Below, in pieces: positions 18,951 through 27,732 of a stretch of 64,000 bases of DNA; position 1 is the first letter of the stretch, and each line of letters begins with the position of its first letter. The translations under genes were made by a program, and so were the position numbers. The stretch covers positions 1,766,001-1,830,000 of the forward strand of contig NC_014315.1 of NCBI RefSeq assembly GCF_000143085.1. The letters are read 5' to 3'. The notes below the pieces were generated by a model. That model ran no database searches. It was given only the letters and a program-made list of their open reading frames with translations, and had not been told where the DNA came from. The DNA is from Nitrosococcus watsonii C-113 (GTDB lineage Bacteria; Pseudomonadota; Gammaproteobacteria; Nitrosococcales; Nitrosococcaceae).

Positions 18951-19271
18951 CTACCGGCCAAACCAACCTAGCTGACGTTTAGCCCTTTCAGACATCCTAT
19001 CCGGGTGCCAGGGAGGATCCCATACCAATTCCACGGACACTTCACTAATCTCCGGCAAACAACGCCCAATCGCCGCTTTAATCTCAGCGCGAATGGACTC
19101 GTGCAAAGGACAGGCCGGAGTGGTCATCGTCATCCGGATATCAATGCGGCGCTCATACAGCTGAATATGATAGATAAGACCCAGGTCGACTATGCTGACG
19201 CCGGCCTCGGGATCAATCACTTCATGCAGGGCGAAAATGATTTTGTCTTGGTTTAAAGTTGATTGGCTCAT
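18951..19271 (-). CDS. MIP18-family (DUF59) metal-sulfur cluster assembly factor
   Basis: 106 aa, the full length of a single MIP18/DUF59 domain, the family of PaaD, SufT and yeast Cia2. The key pieces are VIDPEAGVSIVDLGLIY (about 18-34) and the active Cys motif MTTPACPLHE (about 50-59), with WDPPWHPDRMSERAKRQLGW at the end, as in the copies found near denitrification genes. Expected role: delivery or repair of Fe-S clusters, perhaps those damaged by nitric oxide (inference from context). It lies 40 bp upstream of the small membrane gene and nnrS on the same strand, likely one operon. Confidence 0.88.
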   Translation of the reverse strand: MSQSTLNQDKIIFALHEVIDPEAGVSIVDLGLIYHIQLYERRIDIRMTMTTPACPLHESIRAEIKAAIGRCLPEISEVSVELVWDPPWHPDRMSERAKRQLGWFGR

Positions 19272-19410
19272 AGAAAAAGCGCATTTGTTATACTTTTTTT
19301 AGCACAGCATGGAAAGATAATCAATAATTACCGAAAGAAGGTAAGCACCTGCCATAATATTCACGACTACTTTCTGACCAATCACTTTTATCTTACCGCT
19401 GGCAGTTCTT

Positions 19411-19647
19411 ATGAAGGTTTGTATAACATTCATTTACTATATATGTATTAACGATTACGATACGGAGCTTGGCGCAATACCTCACAACGGCATACCTATG
19501 GGTGAGCAGCAGACCAGCTACCTTTTCGACGTTCTGAATGCACTTACTCCCGGCGAGCGCACCTGCATCAGCAATGATTATGGCCCACTGCCACTACTTA
19601 TTAGATTAAACGTTTTTTCGGCAGGGGGATCAACGTTACACCGCTGA
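19411..19647 (+). pseudogene. DUF2249-like fragment
   Basis: A 78-codon frame contains YLFDVLNALTPGERTCISND followed by YGPLPLL, which fits the DUF2249 core (aLapGe...NDHdPlPLyy). The segment after this motif does not match the rest of the domain and no proper C-terminus is seen, so the gene is probably truncated or frameshifted near 19610. DUF2249 proteins accompany nnrS and hemerythrin genes in many denitrifiers, agreeing with the neighbourhood. Moderate confidence because the match is short. Confidence 0.45.
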
Positions 19648-19697
19648 CGTGAGCCGTCCGAACTCGAAAAAAGTGACTAATCCCAGGGAGCAATGAC

Positions 19698-20335
19698 ATG
19701 AGTTTTCCAGATTTCTTCGATGAAGCGCCAGTGGTGCGCGTACGCGACCCGCTGGCTCAACTGCTTGGCGCAAGCGCTGACGGTATCATAGATTATCGTT
19801 ATGCGGACGCAGTGCGCTTGGCGGGCCACTCCTGCCCCACGGTAGTAGGAGCGTTTCTCATCGGTCGTGCTGCGTTGGCTGCGCTTTACCCAGACACGCT
19901 ACCCGAACGCGGCGGCGTCACGGTGCAAATGCCGACGCCGGAGTATGATGGCACCAGCGGTGTGATCGCCCAGGTTCTAACGTTACTTACCGGTGCGGCC
20001 GGAGGCGGCGGATTCAAGGGTCTCGGCGGACAGTTTGCCCGCAACAGTCTGCTCGACTTTGCCTCAGACCCCGGGACTAATGGCGATGAGTACATTTCGA
20101 GCGGCTGGATACGGGAGCTGCTGTTGCCGTGAGCTTCAATGCGGGTACTGTGCCGATGAATGGCGCGCAACAAAAACGTATCATGGCGGTCCTGCAAGGG
20201 TATGCCGATACCGAGATGCTCGCTGCTTTTGCCGAAGCGTGGCAGGAGCGTGTCCGCCGCCTTCTGCTAGAGCACGCCGATGATCCAGAGACTATTCATG
20301 TCACTCAGCTTGCTGCAGGCGGTAACACGGCGTAG
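19698..20335 (+). pseudogene. FmdE-family protein, single-base frameshift
   Basis: The first frame (19698-20132) reads YADAVRLAGHSCPTVVGAFL and GGGFKGLGGQFARNSLL, the FmdE-like family with its conserved HSCP Cys. The frame then turns into SSGWIRELLLP-stop. If one base is added within the TTT at about 20096-20098, the frame becomes FERLDTGAAVAVSFNAGTVP and continues to 20335 through RVRRLLLEHADDPETIHV. A one-base deletion is therefore the simplest account. This could be a real inactivation or a sequencing error. A GTG at 20129 could in principle re-initiate the second half. RBS-like GGGAG lies before the ATG at 19698. Confidence 0.78.
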
Positions 20336-20511
20336 CGAACCACAACGGTGATCCGTTGCTGACGATCAGAGCATGGGTAGAATCTCTCGCTCCATAAATT
20401 AGTCATCAGCATTGAGCACCGGCGCACCTCACTATTCGCGAGTTGGCGGGCGTGGAGCGAGGAAAACGAAGCGGTAATAATGCAACGGCACTTGTGAGTT
20501 ATGTAGCAGCC

Positions 20512-20973
20512 TCAGCCATGATTGCCAGCCACAGCACCTGCAATGATAACGAGCGCCGCAATCAGCAGCACAGCATGCAGCAAGTGCATGCGCGCCAACC
20601 GGCGTGCCAGGTCGGCATTTAGCGGACCTGACATAATGCGGCGCAGCACGCCGGTTGGCCCGAGAATGAATAACATGAGAAAGAACAGTGTCCACAGCGC
20701 CATCATTGCTGGCAACCACCAAAAAGCCAGCTCGCCGAGAACATGGTAGAGTTGTAGCCGATAAAGTAGCCAACCACCAGAAGCGCCTACAATCAGTACC
20801 GCTATACGGACCTGCGGCGCAAACCGGCGTTCAATGGTGTGAAAGCGCTCCAACGCGTTGACCGGATCGCTGCGCAGTTGCGGCAGCACGACCGTCGTTA
20901 CCAGTGCCAAGCCGCCGATCCACCAGACGACTCCTAATACATGTAATGCGATGGCTACCGAGATATCAGTCAC
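20512..20973 (-). CDS. CopD-like four-helix membrane protein
   Basis: 153 aa with four hydrophobic helices. The first carries ALHVLGVVWWIGGLALVTTV, where the H...W.GG pattern is that of the CopD family. Near the third helix is LFILGPTGVLRRIM. Conserved His residues (positions about 11, 43, 127 and 132) could bind haem or copper. It occurs convergent to the FmdE-like gene in an nnrS neighbourhood. A function in copper uptake is not implied by the family alone. Confidence 0.75.
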   Translation of the reverse strand: MTDISVAIALHVLGVVWWIGGLALVTTVVLPQLRSDPVNALERFHTIERRFAPQVRIAVLIVGASGGWLLYRLQLYHVLGELAFWWLPAMMALWTLFFLMLFILGPTGVLRRIMSGPLNADLARRLARMHLLHAVLLIAALVIIAGAVAGNHG

Positions 20974-21675
20974 GGATAATGTTTTCCGTCAGAAGAATAT
21001 ATTTGAAAGAGTATACTAAATATTAGTTTTCAATGAGTATCTACTCAACTTCTACTGGAAACCTGTTCTATGGACTAGAGCTTATTGCCTGATAACTGCT
21101 GGAGGAGCGCCGCTCGAAGTATTGAGGGAATACATCAAAAAACAGGAAAGACCGAAAGATTAGCGAGCAATGCTCGCTTCGCTATTTATCTCCACCCAAA
21201 CACCAAAGCTACGCAATGGTGCTATGGATGGAGAATGCCGCTGGCACTGTAATTCTCGTGAAAATTTATGGAACAACCTTAATAAATTGGAGTTTCGCCA
21301 TGACTGATGTCAGCTTTGTTCCTACCTGTCTGCGTGCGGACACGCGCAGGCAGACAAAACCTCATCAGCCTGGAGAATTCGCGCTTCAACGAGTGCCTCG
21401 GGCTGGCCACGACTTAGCGCGCAAGGCCCTCGGTGGGGTATCACCCTCCACGCGCATCACTTCTCCTCCTCCCGAGGATAGGTTGCGCTTGTGGCAACGG
21501 GAAAATCATAGCGCGAATTCATAGCAAAACGCAAGTAACCTGGCCCCCTATCTACTGCAGGCAGGTCGCGCTCGCAGCAAAGTTTCACTTCGCACTCTCG
21601 CTAGGGGGTCGTTCACCATCCATGGAGAATTTCAAGGTATAAAAAATCGGATACAATGAGTAAACTAAGTCAATT
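20974..21675. other. 702-bp gene-free stretch with hairpins
   Basis: No convincing coding region. At 21165-21181 AGCGAGCA/TGCTCGCT forms a small hairpin. At 21330-21357 TGTCTGC and GCAGACA bracket GTG-CGGA-CAC, an imperfect stem-loop followed by an ordinary mixed sequence. Weak frames crossing 21216-21642 have no RBS and no family resemblance. The stretch may be the graveyard of further genes of the nitric-oxide cluster. Confidence 0.5.
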
Positions 21676-21879
21676 ATGAATAATACTAAAGTCGCGGAAA
21701 CGATTCGGCTCGCCTGTTTAGAGGCCGCGCTTGAAGCTTACGAAAATGCTGGAATAAGCGGACTATGCGCTGAAGGCCGGTGGGAATGCGCTGTACAGGC
21801 TATTCGGGATTTAAATTTGGAATCTATTTTATCTACCCCTGACTCAGCCCATAAAGACAAATCCGATATTTCAAACTAA
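21676..21879 (+). CDS. conserved small soluble protein
   Basis: 67 aa: an N-terminal helix, then RLACLEAALEAYENAGISGL and CAEGRWECAVQAIRDLN, a compact helical protein that I have seen as a conserved short reading frame in many proteobacteria, sometimes labelled acetyltransferase without any acetyltransferase fold. Two Cys residues (about 29-35 apart with the first in LACLEA) are conserved in that group as I recall it. Function unknown. It precedes the YncE-like propeller gene by 53 bp on the same strand. Confidence 0.65.
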   Translation: MNNTKVAETIRLACLEAALEAYENAGISGLCAEGRWECAVQAIRDLNLESILSTPDSAHKDKSDISN

Positions 21880-21932
21880 AAATGGGTTAAAAAGTAAAGC
21901 ACTTTACATACAGCCTAAGAAGGTTTGTTGCT

Positions 21933-23123
21933 ATGAAACAAAGATACCCTCTTCCCGTTTTTTACACTGTTGTCCTTACGCTTAGTTTAATAATTCCGAT
22001 GTTATTTTCTCCCCGTGCTCAGGGAGAAATTCTTGCCATGCTCAATTACGAGGCGAAGCCAGAGCAGATGATTCAGAAAGAAGGGCTCGCCATCATCGAT
22101 GTCGATCCCAATTCACCCCGTTTTGGCAAAATGCTAATGGATATTCCCCTGCCCCCCGGCTTAGTGGCCCATCATCTTTACTACAACCAGGACCATAGCA
22201 AAATCTACGTAACCGCTCTAGGAAAAAGCATTTTGCACGTCCTAGATGTAACCCGGTTTCCCTACCGGATAAAGGCGGTAGAGATTCCCCAATGCGAGGT
22301 TCTGGAGGACATGACCTTCTCCAAGGATAAACAAACATGGTATCTCACCTGCATGGGGTCCAGTAACATTATCGTGGGCAACGCCGCCACGGATAAGCCT
22401 ATCAAATCCATCAAGGCTGCGCTTTCAAACTCAGCTTTTATTCGTTATCCCCATGGAATCGCCCTCCACGACGGCCTTGACCGCTTATTGGTCACAAGCA
22501 CGGTTCGGCACTCGGATTTAGGCGATGCGGGAGAAACCATTACGGTCATTGAACCCAGCACGGGGAAGGTGCTGTCCACCCACAAGGTCTCTGAGAAACC
22601 CTCTCCTTCAGGGGCAGCCCCCGTGGAAGTTCGCTTTCTGCCCGATGCTGAACCTCCGCTGGTCTATATCAATAACATGTACGAAGGGAACCTCTGGACA
22701 GCAGTTTGGGATTCGGATAAAAAAGCGTTCGATTTCCAGCAAGTGGCGGACTTTGCGCCCCAGGGGCGGGGCGTTCCCCTTGTCATAGAGTTCAACCGCA
22801 AGGGTGATCGGCTTTTTGTTACCACAGCCAAACCGGGCCATTTGAATATTTTTGATATCAGCGATCCCCAATCCCCCGAGCTGCTGAAGGCTATTCCCAC
22901 GGCTCCTGGCGCTCACCATATGGTATTATCGCCTGATGAACGCTACGTTTTTGTCCAGAATAGCTTCCTCAATCTACCGGCAATGAGCGATGGCTCGATT
23001 ACCGTGGTTGATCTCGCGAAAGGCGAAGCGATAGCGCAAATCGACACCCTCAAAAACCAAGGATTCAATCCCAATTGCATCGTGCTTTTACCGGAGTGGG
23101 CGTCGGGCAGGCAGAACCACTGA
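21933..23123 (+). CDS. secreted YncE-like beta-propeller protein
   Basis: 396 aa with an N-terminal signal peptide (hydrophobic to about residue 30, ending PRAQGE). The rest is a seven-bladed propeller of the YncE/YVTN type: repeated blade strands such as KIYVTALGKSILHVLDVT (about 90-107), YLTCMGSSNIIVGNAATD and ERYVFVQNSFLNLPAMSDGS. Such proteins act in the periplasm as binding scaffolds; the ligand is not evident. GGTTT with AAGAAGG lies just upstream of the ATG. A second propeller of the same class is at 41.65-42.8 kb, but the two are not close copies. Confidence 0.8.
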   Translation: MKQRYPLPVFYTVVLTLSLIIPMLFSPRAQGEILAMLNYEAKPEQMIQKEGLAIIDVDPNSPRFGKMLMDIPLPPGLVAHHLYYNQDHSKIYVTALGKSILHVLDVTRFPYRIKAVEIPQCEVLEDMTFSKDKQTWYLTCMGSSNIIVGNAATDKPIKSIKAALSNSAFIRYPHGIALHDGLDRLLVTSTVRHSDLGDAGETITVIEPSTGKVLSTHKVSEKPSPSGAAPVEVRFLPDAEPPLVYINNMYEGNLWTAVWDSDKKAFDFQQVADFAPQGRGVPLVIEFNRKGDRLFVTTAKPGHLNIFDISDPQSPELLKAIPTAPGAHHMVLSPDERYVFVQNSFLNLPAMSDGSITVVDLAKGEAIAQIDTLKNQGFNPNCIVLLPEWASGRQNH

Positions 23124-23165
23124 CAAGTGCCTTTGCGGAAAAGCGCGTCATCGCAACTGGAACGG

Positions 23166-23855
23166 CTAGAAGGGATCAAGTTGGGAGGCGCGCTTTATCC
23201 ACTCGGTTTTTTGCCCATCGGTTAGCCGTGCATCTCGCCACACCACCATTAAAAAATCAGACTCCGTTCGGACAAAGCCCACCCGCAGGCAAACCTTTGC
23301 GGATTGCTTATCGCCGACAAGACCCCAGATAGCCGTTAAATCGTCTGGAAGCAAGTCAAAGCTAGCGCGCAGCAATATCTCCGCAACGCCGCCTGCCTTG
23401 CGGATCGCCTTGCGACTTGCCTCACCGATGCGCCGATAATGACGATCATCTATGACTAAACCGCCACACAATGCACACCCCTCCCACATCGTGTAGTGCA
23501 CGTATCCCAGCGTCAGCAAACTGCCGTCGCTTAGCTTCGAAAAGGCAACGAAATGGCGGGGCTCTCTTGGAAAAGTGGGGGTATTGAAGCGTCGGCGAAA
23601 TAAGTGTCCTACCAATGATTCCGCTTGATCAACCTCAATAACGAAGATGGCGTCCGAAACGGTTGCTAGCGCCGCATCTGCTTCAGCATGAAGGTTAACC
23701 AGGGTAGCACTGGTTACAGGTAGATCGATAGCACTACCCGTCTGAGCGTAAATCCGACCCATCATAGCGCGTAAGAAAATAGGTGGAAGCCAGTCGCGCA
23801 AAATCGCCCGTACACTAGGTGGAATGCTACTCGCCATGGTGGCTAGCAATTTCAT
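23166..23855 (-). CDS. GNAT-like protein coupled to a deacetylase gene
   Basis: 229 aa. The C-terminal half (AIWGLVGDKQSAKVCLRVGF, then RTESDFLMVVW) resembles the end of an acyl-CoA N-acyltransferase fold, and the middle strand LTLGYVHYTMWEGCALCGG could be its core beta-sheet, but the acetyl-CoA loop is not clear. I therefore call it GNAT-like with caution. Its ATG overlaps the end of the polysaccharide-deacetylase gene by four bases (ATGA), so it is the third gene of a leftward operon (25216 to 23166). A role in modifying a glycan or its precursor is inference from that partner. Confidence 0.5.
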   Translation of the reverse strand: MKLLATMASSIPPSVRAILRDWLPPIFLRAMMGRIYAQTGSAIDLPVTSATLVNLHAEADAALATVSDAIFVIEVDQAESLVGHLFRRRFNTPTFPREPRHFVAFSKLSDGSLLTLGYVHYTMWEGCALCGGLVIDDRHYRRIGEASRKAIRKAGGVAEILLRASFDLLPDDLTAIWGLVGDKQSAKVCLRVGFVRTESDFLMVVWRDARLTDGQKTEWIKRASQLDPF

Positions 23856-24760
23856 CGCTCGCCTCGTTCGACCGCATCAAGCAGGGCCGAGAATTCCTCG
23901 GGCGACTGCCAGTGCCAGCCACAAACAAAACGGGGAATATCCCAAACATTGGTATCGGATCGTACCGAGGCTCCTGCCGTGCTAAAAGCCGCTTCAATGC
24001 CGAGGCGGACGCCATGGTTAGGGAAATAATCGTCACGTAAGTAAGGTGAAACGTGCCCGTAAGGATAACAGAATAGCGGTAGCGCCTTCCCCTTCCTTTT
24101 ATCCGCGAGATACCGTTGCGCATCCGCGATCTGCCCTTCCGCATCGTCAAATGTGGCGATCTCGAAGAAGGAACCCTTTTTATTATGTCGCTGACGGACT
24201 AGGGGAAGCCTATCGTGTACGTGATCCCAACTATGGTTTGCAATACCCAAAACATTTTTTGCCGCGCTTTCAGCCCACCAAGAATCGCGCCATTCACCAC
24301 GTCCGTTGAAACAGGTGCGATCGAGAATGTCCCCTGCCTCCCGGGAAGCAATCACAAACGAAACAGCCCTGGGGCCATCGCCGAACCGAGGAAGCCATTG
24401 CTCGCTGCGCTCCAGTATGGAATGAAGGCTAGAGACTGTACCGTTCTCATCTTCCTTGTAATCATAATAGTCGAAATCCGTGCCATCATCACAGGTGAGT
24501 CCAACCAGCTTGCGATCAGCGAGAAATGCTAAGGGCTTTTTGCCGCGCAATACACCAACCAAGGTAGGCAGCGGGATCACGCGATACTGACGACGGCCCA
24601 GCTCCTTCAGATCGCTTTCGAGTGCAAGGTGGTCGTTCCCCTGATAGGCATCTCCCTTCGCACCCCAGCTGTGGTAGCACAAGATAGGTATAGAAAATGC
24701 CTGCGGGGTTTTGTCCCCGTGAAACCAGGGAATATTTTGCAACCGCTTAATCCAATTCAT
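23852..24760 (-). CDS. polysaccharide deacetylase (NodB-like, CE4)
   Basis: 302 aa. The CE4 motifs are present in order: ILCYHSWG near residue 28, LTCDDGTDFD (about 89-98) with the Asp pair, ANHSWDH (about 175) supplying the metal His residues, and LFCYPYGHVSPY (about 232). It should remove acetyl groups from N-acetylated sugars in a cell-surface polymer. No signal peptide is evident, so the protein may act in the cytoplasm or be exported otherwise. It is 6 bp downstream of the gene at 24767 and overlaps the GNAT-like gene. Confidence 0.8.
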   Translation of the reverse strand: MNWIKRLQNIPWFHGDKTPQAFSIPILCYHSWGAKGDAYQGNDHLALESDLKELGRRQYRVIPLPTLVGVLRGKKPLAFLADRKLVGLTCDDGTDFDYYDYKEDENGTVSSLHSILERSEQWLPRFGDGPRAVSFVIASREAGDILDRTCFNGRGEWRDSWWAESAAKNVLGIANHSWDHVHDRLPLVRQRHNKKGSFFEIATFDDAEGQIADAQRYLADKRKGKALPLFCYPYGHVSPYLRDDYFPNHGVRLGIEAAFSTAGASVRSDTNVWDIPRFVCGWHWQSPEEFSALLDAVERGER

Positions 24761-24766
24761 TGCGTT

Positions 24767-25216
24767 TTACGCCTGGTGCTGACGCCCAAGGGTAATGGAC
24801 CACGATGAGATCTTACCCCCCTTTGCCAGCACCGTCCCCCGCCCCAGATAACACCTATCATCCTGCTTAACCAATACCTCCATTCCCCTATGTTCTCCCT
24901 TTTTGCTTTCAAACAGAGACAGGATCATCTCCCCTACCAGCACAAACCGGCCAGAGAGTTTTCCCAACACCGGGTTCACTGATATCCATGAGGTAGTATC
25001 GCGCCCTGGGGCAAAGGGAATAATATCGTAGTGATTCTCAATGACTAATGGCGGCTCGCTTAGCACCCGCATGCGCCCCTCGCTATGCCAGCCTCGGGTC
25101 GCGTGGGTCACCTGCATTTCCCCCTCCAGCCGCAGAGCATGGCCCGCCGCATCAAAGAAGGTTCCCTCCGCTTTCCATACCGCGGGCTCGAATAAAAATG
25201 TATGGCGTATGCCCAT
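24767..25216 (-). CDS. uncharacterised soluble protein heading the deacetylase operon
   Basis: 149 aa from the ATG at 25216 (MGIRHTFLF). An upstream start at 25396 would add a Cys-cluster leader (CCLFCCCG) that looks non-genuine. The protein is beta-rich (WKAEGTFFDAAGHALRLEGE, SEPPLVIENHYDIIPF, TTSWISVNPVLGKLSG), suggesting a single antiparallel barrel, as in lipocalin-like or DUF1794-like proteins, but I cannot place it in a family. With 6 bp to the deacetylase it is likely co-translated with it. Confidence 0.6.
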   Translation of the reverse strand: MGIRHTFLFEPAVWKAEGTFFDAAGHALRLEGEMQVTHATRGWHSEGRMRVLSEPPLVIENHYDIIPFAPGRDTTSWISVNPVLGKLSGRFVLVGEMILSLFESKKGEHRGMEVLVKQDDRCYLGRGTVLAKGGKISSWSITLGRQHQA

Positions 25217-25400
25217 TGGAATCCTATCATTGGGTAAAAGGTAAAAGCCGCCTCTAATAGGGCAACAAAACGACACCCCACAACAGCAAAATAAGCAGCA
25301 ACGTTTCTGCGCTGGACCCAATATTGTATGACTGTTCCTAGCCCCGCTGTAAAGTCTCGCCTTGATTCTTAGAACCGCGCCAAGCAATTTCCTCAATGAG

Positions 25401-25446
25401 AAGGGCGGGCGACCGTCTCATTATCTGAGATGGCCACCCGCCCTTT
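25401..25446 (-). terminator. strong GC-rich stem-loop
   Basis: AAGGGCGGG and CCCGCCCTT are perfect arms, with a second inner stem TCTCA/TGAGA. It lies downstream of the leftward gene at 25486. A TTTT run follows on the + strand side rather than the minus side, so its direction is not certain; it may also separate the two leftward transcription units. Confidence 0.55.
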
Positions 25447-25485
25447 TCGTAGAATAGACGGAACTAGCATCTTTATTACTTTTGC

Positions 25486-26195
25486 CTACCGTAAAACCGG
25501 CGCTTGAAACTCAGCCCCATCCTTGGAATTCAATAGAATTTCCCTTTCCCCGTCGCCGCTATCCCATTGTCCGCCATACGGTTCGGGAAAAAGATTTAGA
25601 TCAGGCAGTTTCTTAAATTGCCCTACGCGGACCATGGGACCAAAGGCGGTAGTCTCCGTCTTGCATAACTCGCATACTGCGGTAATAACAAGCTGATAAA
25701 ATCCCGGGGCCAAACCTGGTGGGACCGGTACCGAGGCGGTCCAGCCCATTTCCGCTTGAATTTCAGAGAGGTGTTTAACCAAGATTTCCTTCATGATCCC
25801 CCCTTCAGGGTGCAGATAACCCACATAGAGATCAACCTCTCCAGAGAAAGTGCTGGAAACCACCAAGCTTCCAATCTTCCGAGTGGTGGTCAACCATGAG
25901 CTTTACTTCATAAGTGACATCCATTTTCGTTGAATGGAAGCGATAGGTACGAGTCTGACTCTGACCGGCTTTTGTCTCGAATACACGCTGGCCCAGCAGG
26001 AATTTATTATCTTTTTCGTGGGGCGTTACTTCAATAAATACCTAAGCTCCTTAGAAACGCAAGTCCTTCCGGAGCTTCTTGCGCCTCAAGGGTGGCCGTG
26101 GCCATACTGCCTATCAGCAGTAAGATGATAAGCATCGCGCAATACTTATCCCCAGATACCTTGAATAACCGATAGTGCTCAATGAATGTTGTCAT
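25486..26195 (-). pseudogene. secreted protein of unknown family, multiple frameshifts
   Basis: The gene starts with a good RBS (AAGGAGG, 7 bp spacing) and an ATG at 26195. This frame encodes a signal peptide (LIILLLIGSMATATLEAQEA) and stops at about 26025. The next frame continues with EVTPHEKDNKFLLGQRVFET and TYRFHSTKMDVTYEVKLM, and a third frame (25893-25486) with VVSSTFSGEVDLYVGYLHP to the stop. The three pieces read as one exported protein of about 230 residues broken by two frame changes. It carries a CELC motif near the C-terminal third (VCELCKTET). I do not recognise a family. Sequencing error is possible but two independent shifts argue for real decay. Confidence 0.6.
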
Positions 26196-26429
26196 GGGAT
26201 GTTCCTCCTTATCAGCTTCACGCTATTCACTCATGAATAGGTACGTGATAAGCGCGCCGTTCGGATCACAAAAATTTCCCATTTTTTCTCAGCCGTCCTA
26301 GCAACGTCTTTTCCCTGTGATAGCATTGGAATTTAATTGCTTAGCGGTCGATCAACCCATCAAAATTGGTTCTGCTAATCTTAAAGACATAACTTTTAGA
26401 TCCGTCACGGAAAAGGCCATGGCTGAGAT
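26196..26429. other. gap between two gene scraps
   Basis: 234 bp; only the RBS and leader of the leftward secreted-protein gene at its left end are recognisable. No coding region seen in the rest. Confidence 0.5.
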
Positions 26430-26600
26430 ATGGACGATACCGATCTCATCGACGGAGTAGCCCGAGCTAATTCTGAAGCCCTCGGCCAACTGTATGATCG
26501 CTATGCTCCAAGTTTCCAAGCGGTGTCCGAGCAGGCCGTCATCACCGCCGTGGTGTGTTTTGGAATTGCCTTTATTAAGCCGCCAGAGCGGGAACGGTAA
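26430..26600 (+). pseudogene. chimeric scrap: ECF sigma factor N-terminus joined to a transporter-like C-terminus
   Basis: A 56-codon frame. Residues 1-30 read MDDTDLIDGVARANSEALGQ then LYDRYAPS, the first helices of region 2 of an ECF sigma factor. From about residue 31 the sequence changes to a hydrophobic stretch, QAVITAVVCFGIAFIKPPER, resembling the last helix and basic tail of an MFS-type transporter. No intact copy of either lies nearby. It looks like a deletion that joined two unrelated genes, leaving a short hybrid. Confidence 0.5.
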
Positions 26601-26739
26601 ACCTATTAGGGCTAACCCAAAAGACAAAAACATCCTCTACCGGGCGGATTCCCCGGCGGGTGCCGCCTCCAACCATTCCCACGCGTCCTGCTCCTTGTCC
26701 TTCGAAAGCGCTATTTCTCTTTACTTACCGACTACGATT

Positions 26740-27696
26740 TTAAATAGGCCGTGGGATGAGAGGTTTACCGGTTGGGCACTCAAGGCTTGATCGGTCCCAA
26801 CCACCAAGCTCTGCCGCAGCTGTGTAAGTGCTTTCAAGAAAAGACAGGAGCGCTTTCTCGGGATCAGGCGCCGCTCTTACAGCCTCGTAAGGCAAAATGA
26901 ATTCACCTGCATTTTTGTCATAGTAGGCATCAGCGGGCATCACCGTGGCGGCATCAAACCCCGCCGGCGTCGGATACGCATAAGAGTAAAAAGCGGCCGC
27001 CTCTATCGGCCCGCCGCCGGGCCAGAAGCCTGCCGAAGACACTTCATGGCTGTAGGCCTCGCGGGTGATCTCATCCGGCATCGCGGGGAATCCACCTGGA
27101 TGTTCTGGCGCTGGACGCCCGGAAAAACGGGTAACGGCAAGGTCGAAACTACCCCAGAAGAGATGCACCGGGCTGACCTTGCCGATAAACCCGGTACGGA
27201 ATTGTTGAAACACCTGGCTGATAAACACCAAGGCTTGGTGAAATCTTTGCACTGCATCGGCATCGTAGGGGCGTGAGCGGGTGTCCTCTTCAAACGGCAT
27301 TGGGTTGGGAATTTCATTAGGCCGGCCGTGGAATTGTGGATTGCCGCCAACGGTATTAATCAGCTCCACAAATCGCTGATGAAACTCCGCCACGGACATC
27401 GGCTCAAGGGCGAAGCTTACCGACCCGTGGCCCGGCGTTTCGGCAACGACCCGATGGTCAAGGAAATCGAACAAGACCTCGACTCCGCCCGGCCCGTCTG
27501 GAATGAGCGCTGTGGTCAAACCACGCCCATTGGCATACAGGGTTGCGTGCCATGAATGGTTAACCCAGGGGGTATGGGCAAGCCGGTACTTGCCAACGAT
27601 TTGGGTGAACAAGTGTAAAGCGCCACAGGTTTCCGCCCAGGCGGCATAAGGTATTTCTGGCCAGCTAGCAGCTCTCTTGGATGTTGTAGGTGTCAT
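26740..27696 (-). CDS. DUF5996-family protein
   Basis: 318 aa, the normal length. Family pieces: YAAWAETCGALHLFTQIVGK (about 17-36), VNHSWHATLYANGRGLTTAL (about 44-63), and toward the C-terminus GGGPIEAAAFYSYAYPTPAG (about 228-247). Function unknown; members are found with oxidative or organic-toxin response genes, which fits the pirin and hydroquinone-reductase genes upstream on the same strand. 36 bp separate it from that reductase. No signal peptide. Confidence 0.85.
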   Translation of the reverse strand: MTPTTSKRAASWPEIPYAAWAETCGALHLFTQIVGKYRLAHTPWVNHSWHATLYANGRGLTTALIPDGPGGVEVLFDFLDHRVVAETPGHGSVSFALEPMSVAEFHQRFVELINTVGGNPQFHGRPNEIPNPMPFEEDTRSRPYDADAVQRFHQALVFISQVFQQFRTGFIGKVSPVHLFWGSFDLAVTRFSGRPAPEHPGGFPAMPDEITREAYSHEVSSAGFWPGGGPIEAAAFYSYAYPTPAGFDAATVMPADAYYDKNAGEFILPYEAVRAAPDPEKALLSFLESTYTAAAELGGWDRSSLECPTGKPLIPRPI

Positions 27697-27732
27697 CTTC
27701 CCGTTCCTCTTCTTCGTATTTTTCGTAAACGA

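Noticed and set aside
21216-21642. Overlapping frames of 69-102 codons in the intergenic region
   Set aside because: No RBS, no domain likeness, composition like non-coding DNA with hairpins.
24767-25396. Long version of the deacetylase-operon first gene starting at 25396
   Set aside because: The added 60 residues contain an implausible Cys cluster and run into a terminator-like hairpin; the ATG at 25216 is preferred.
26352-26633. 93-codon minus-strand frame
   Set aside because: It lies opposite the sigma/transporter scrap, whose + strand frame has clear family resemblance; the minus frame has none.
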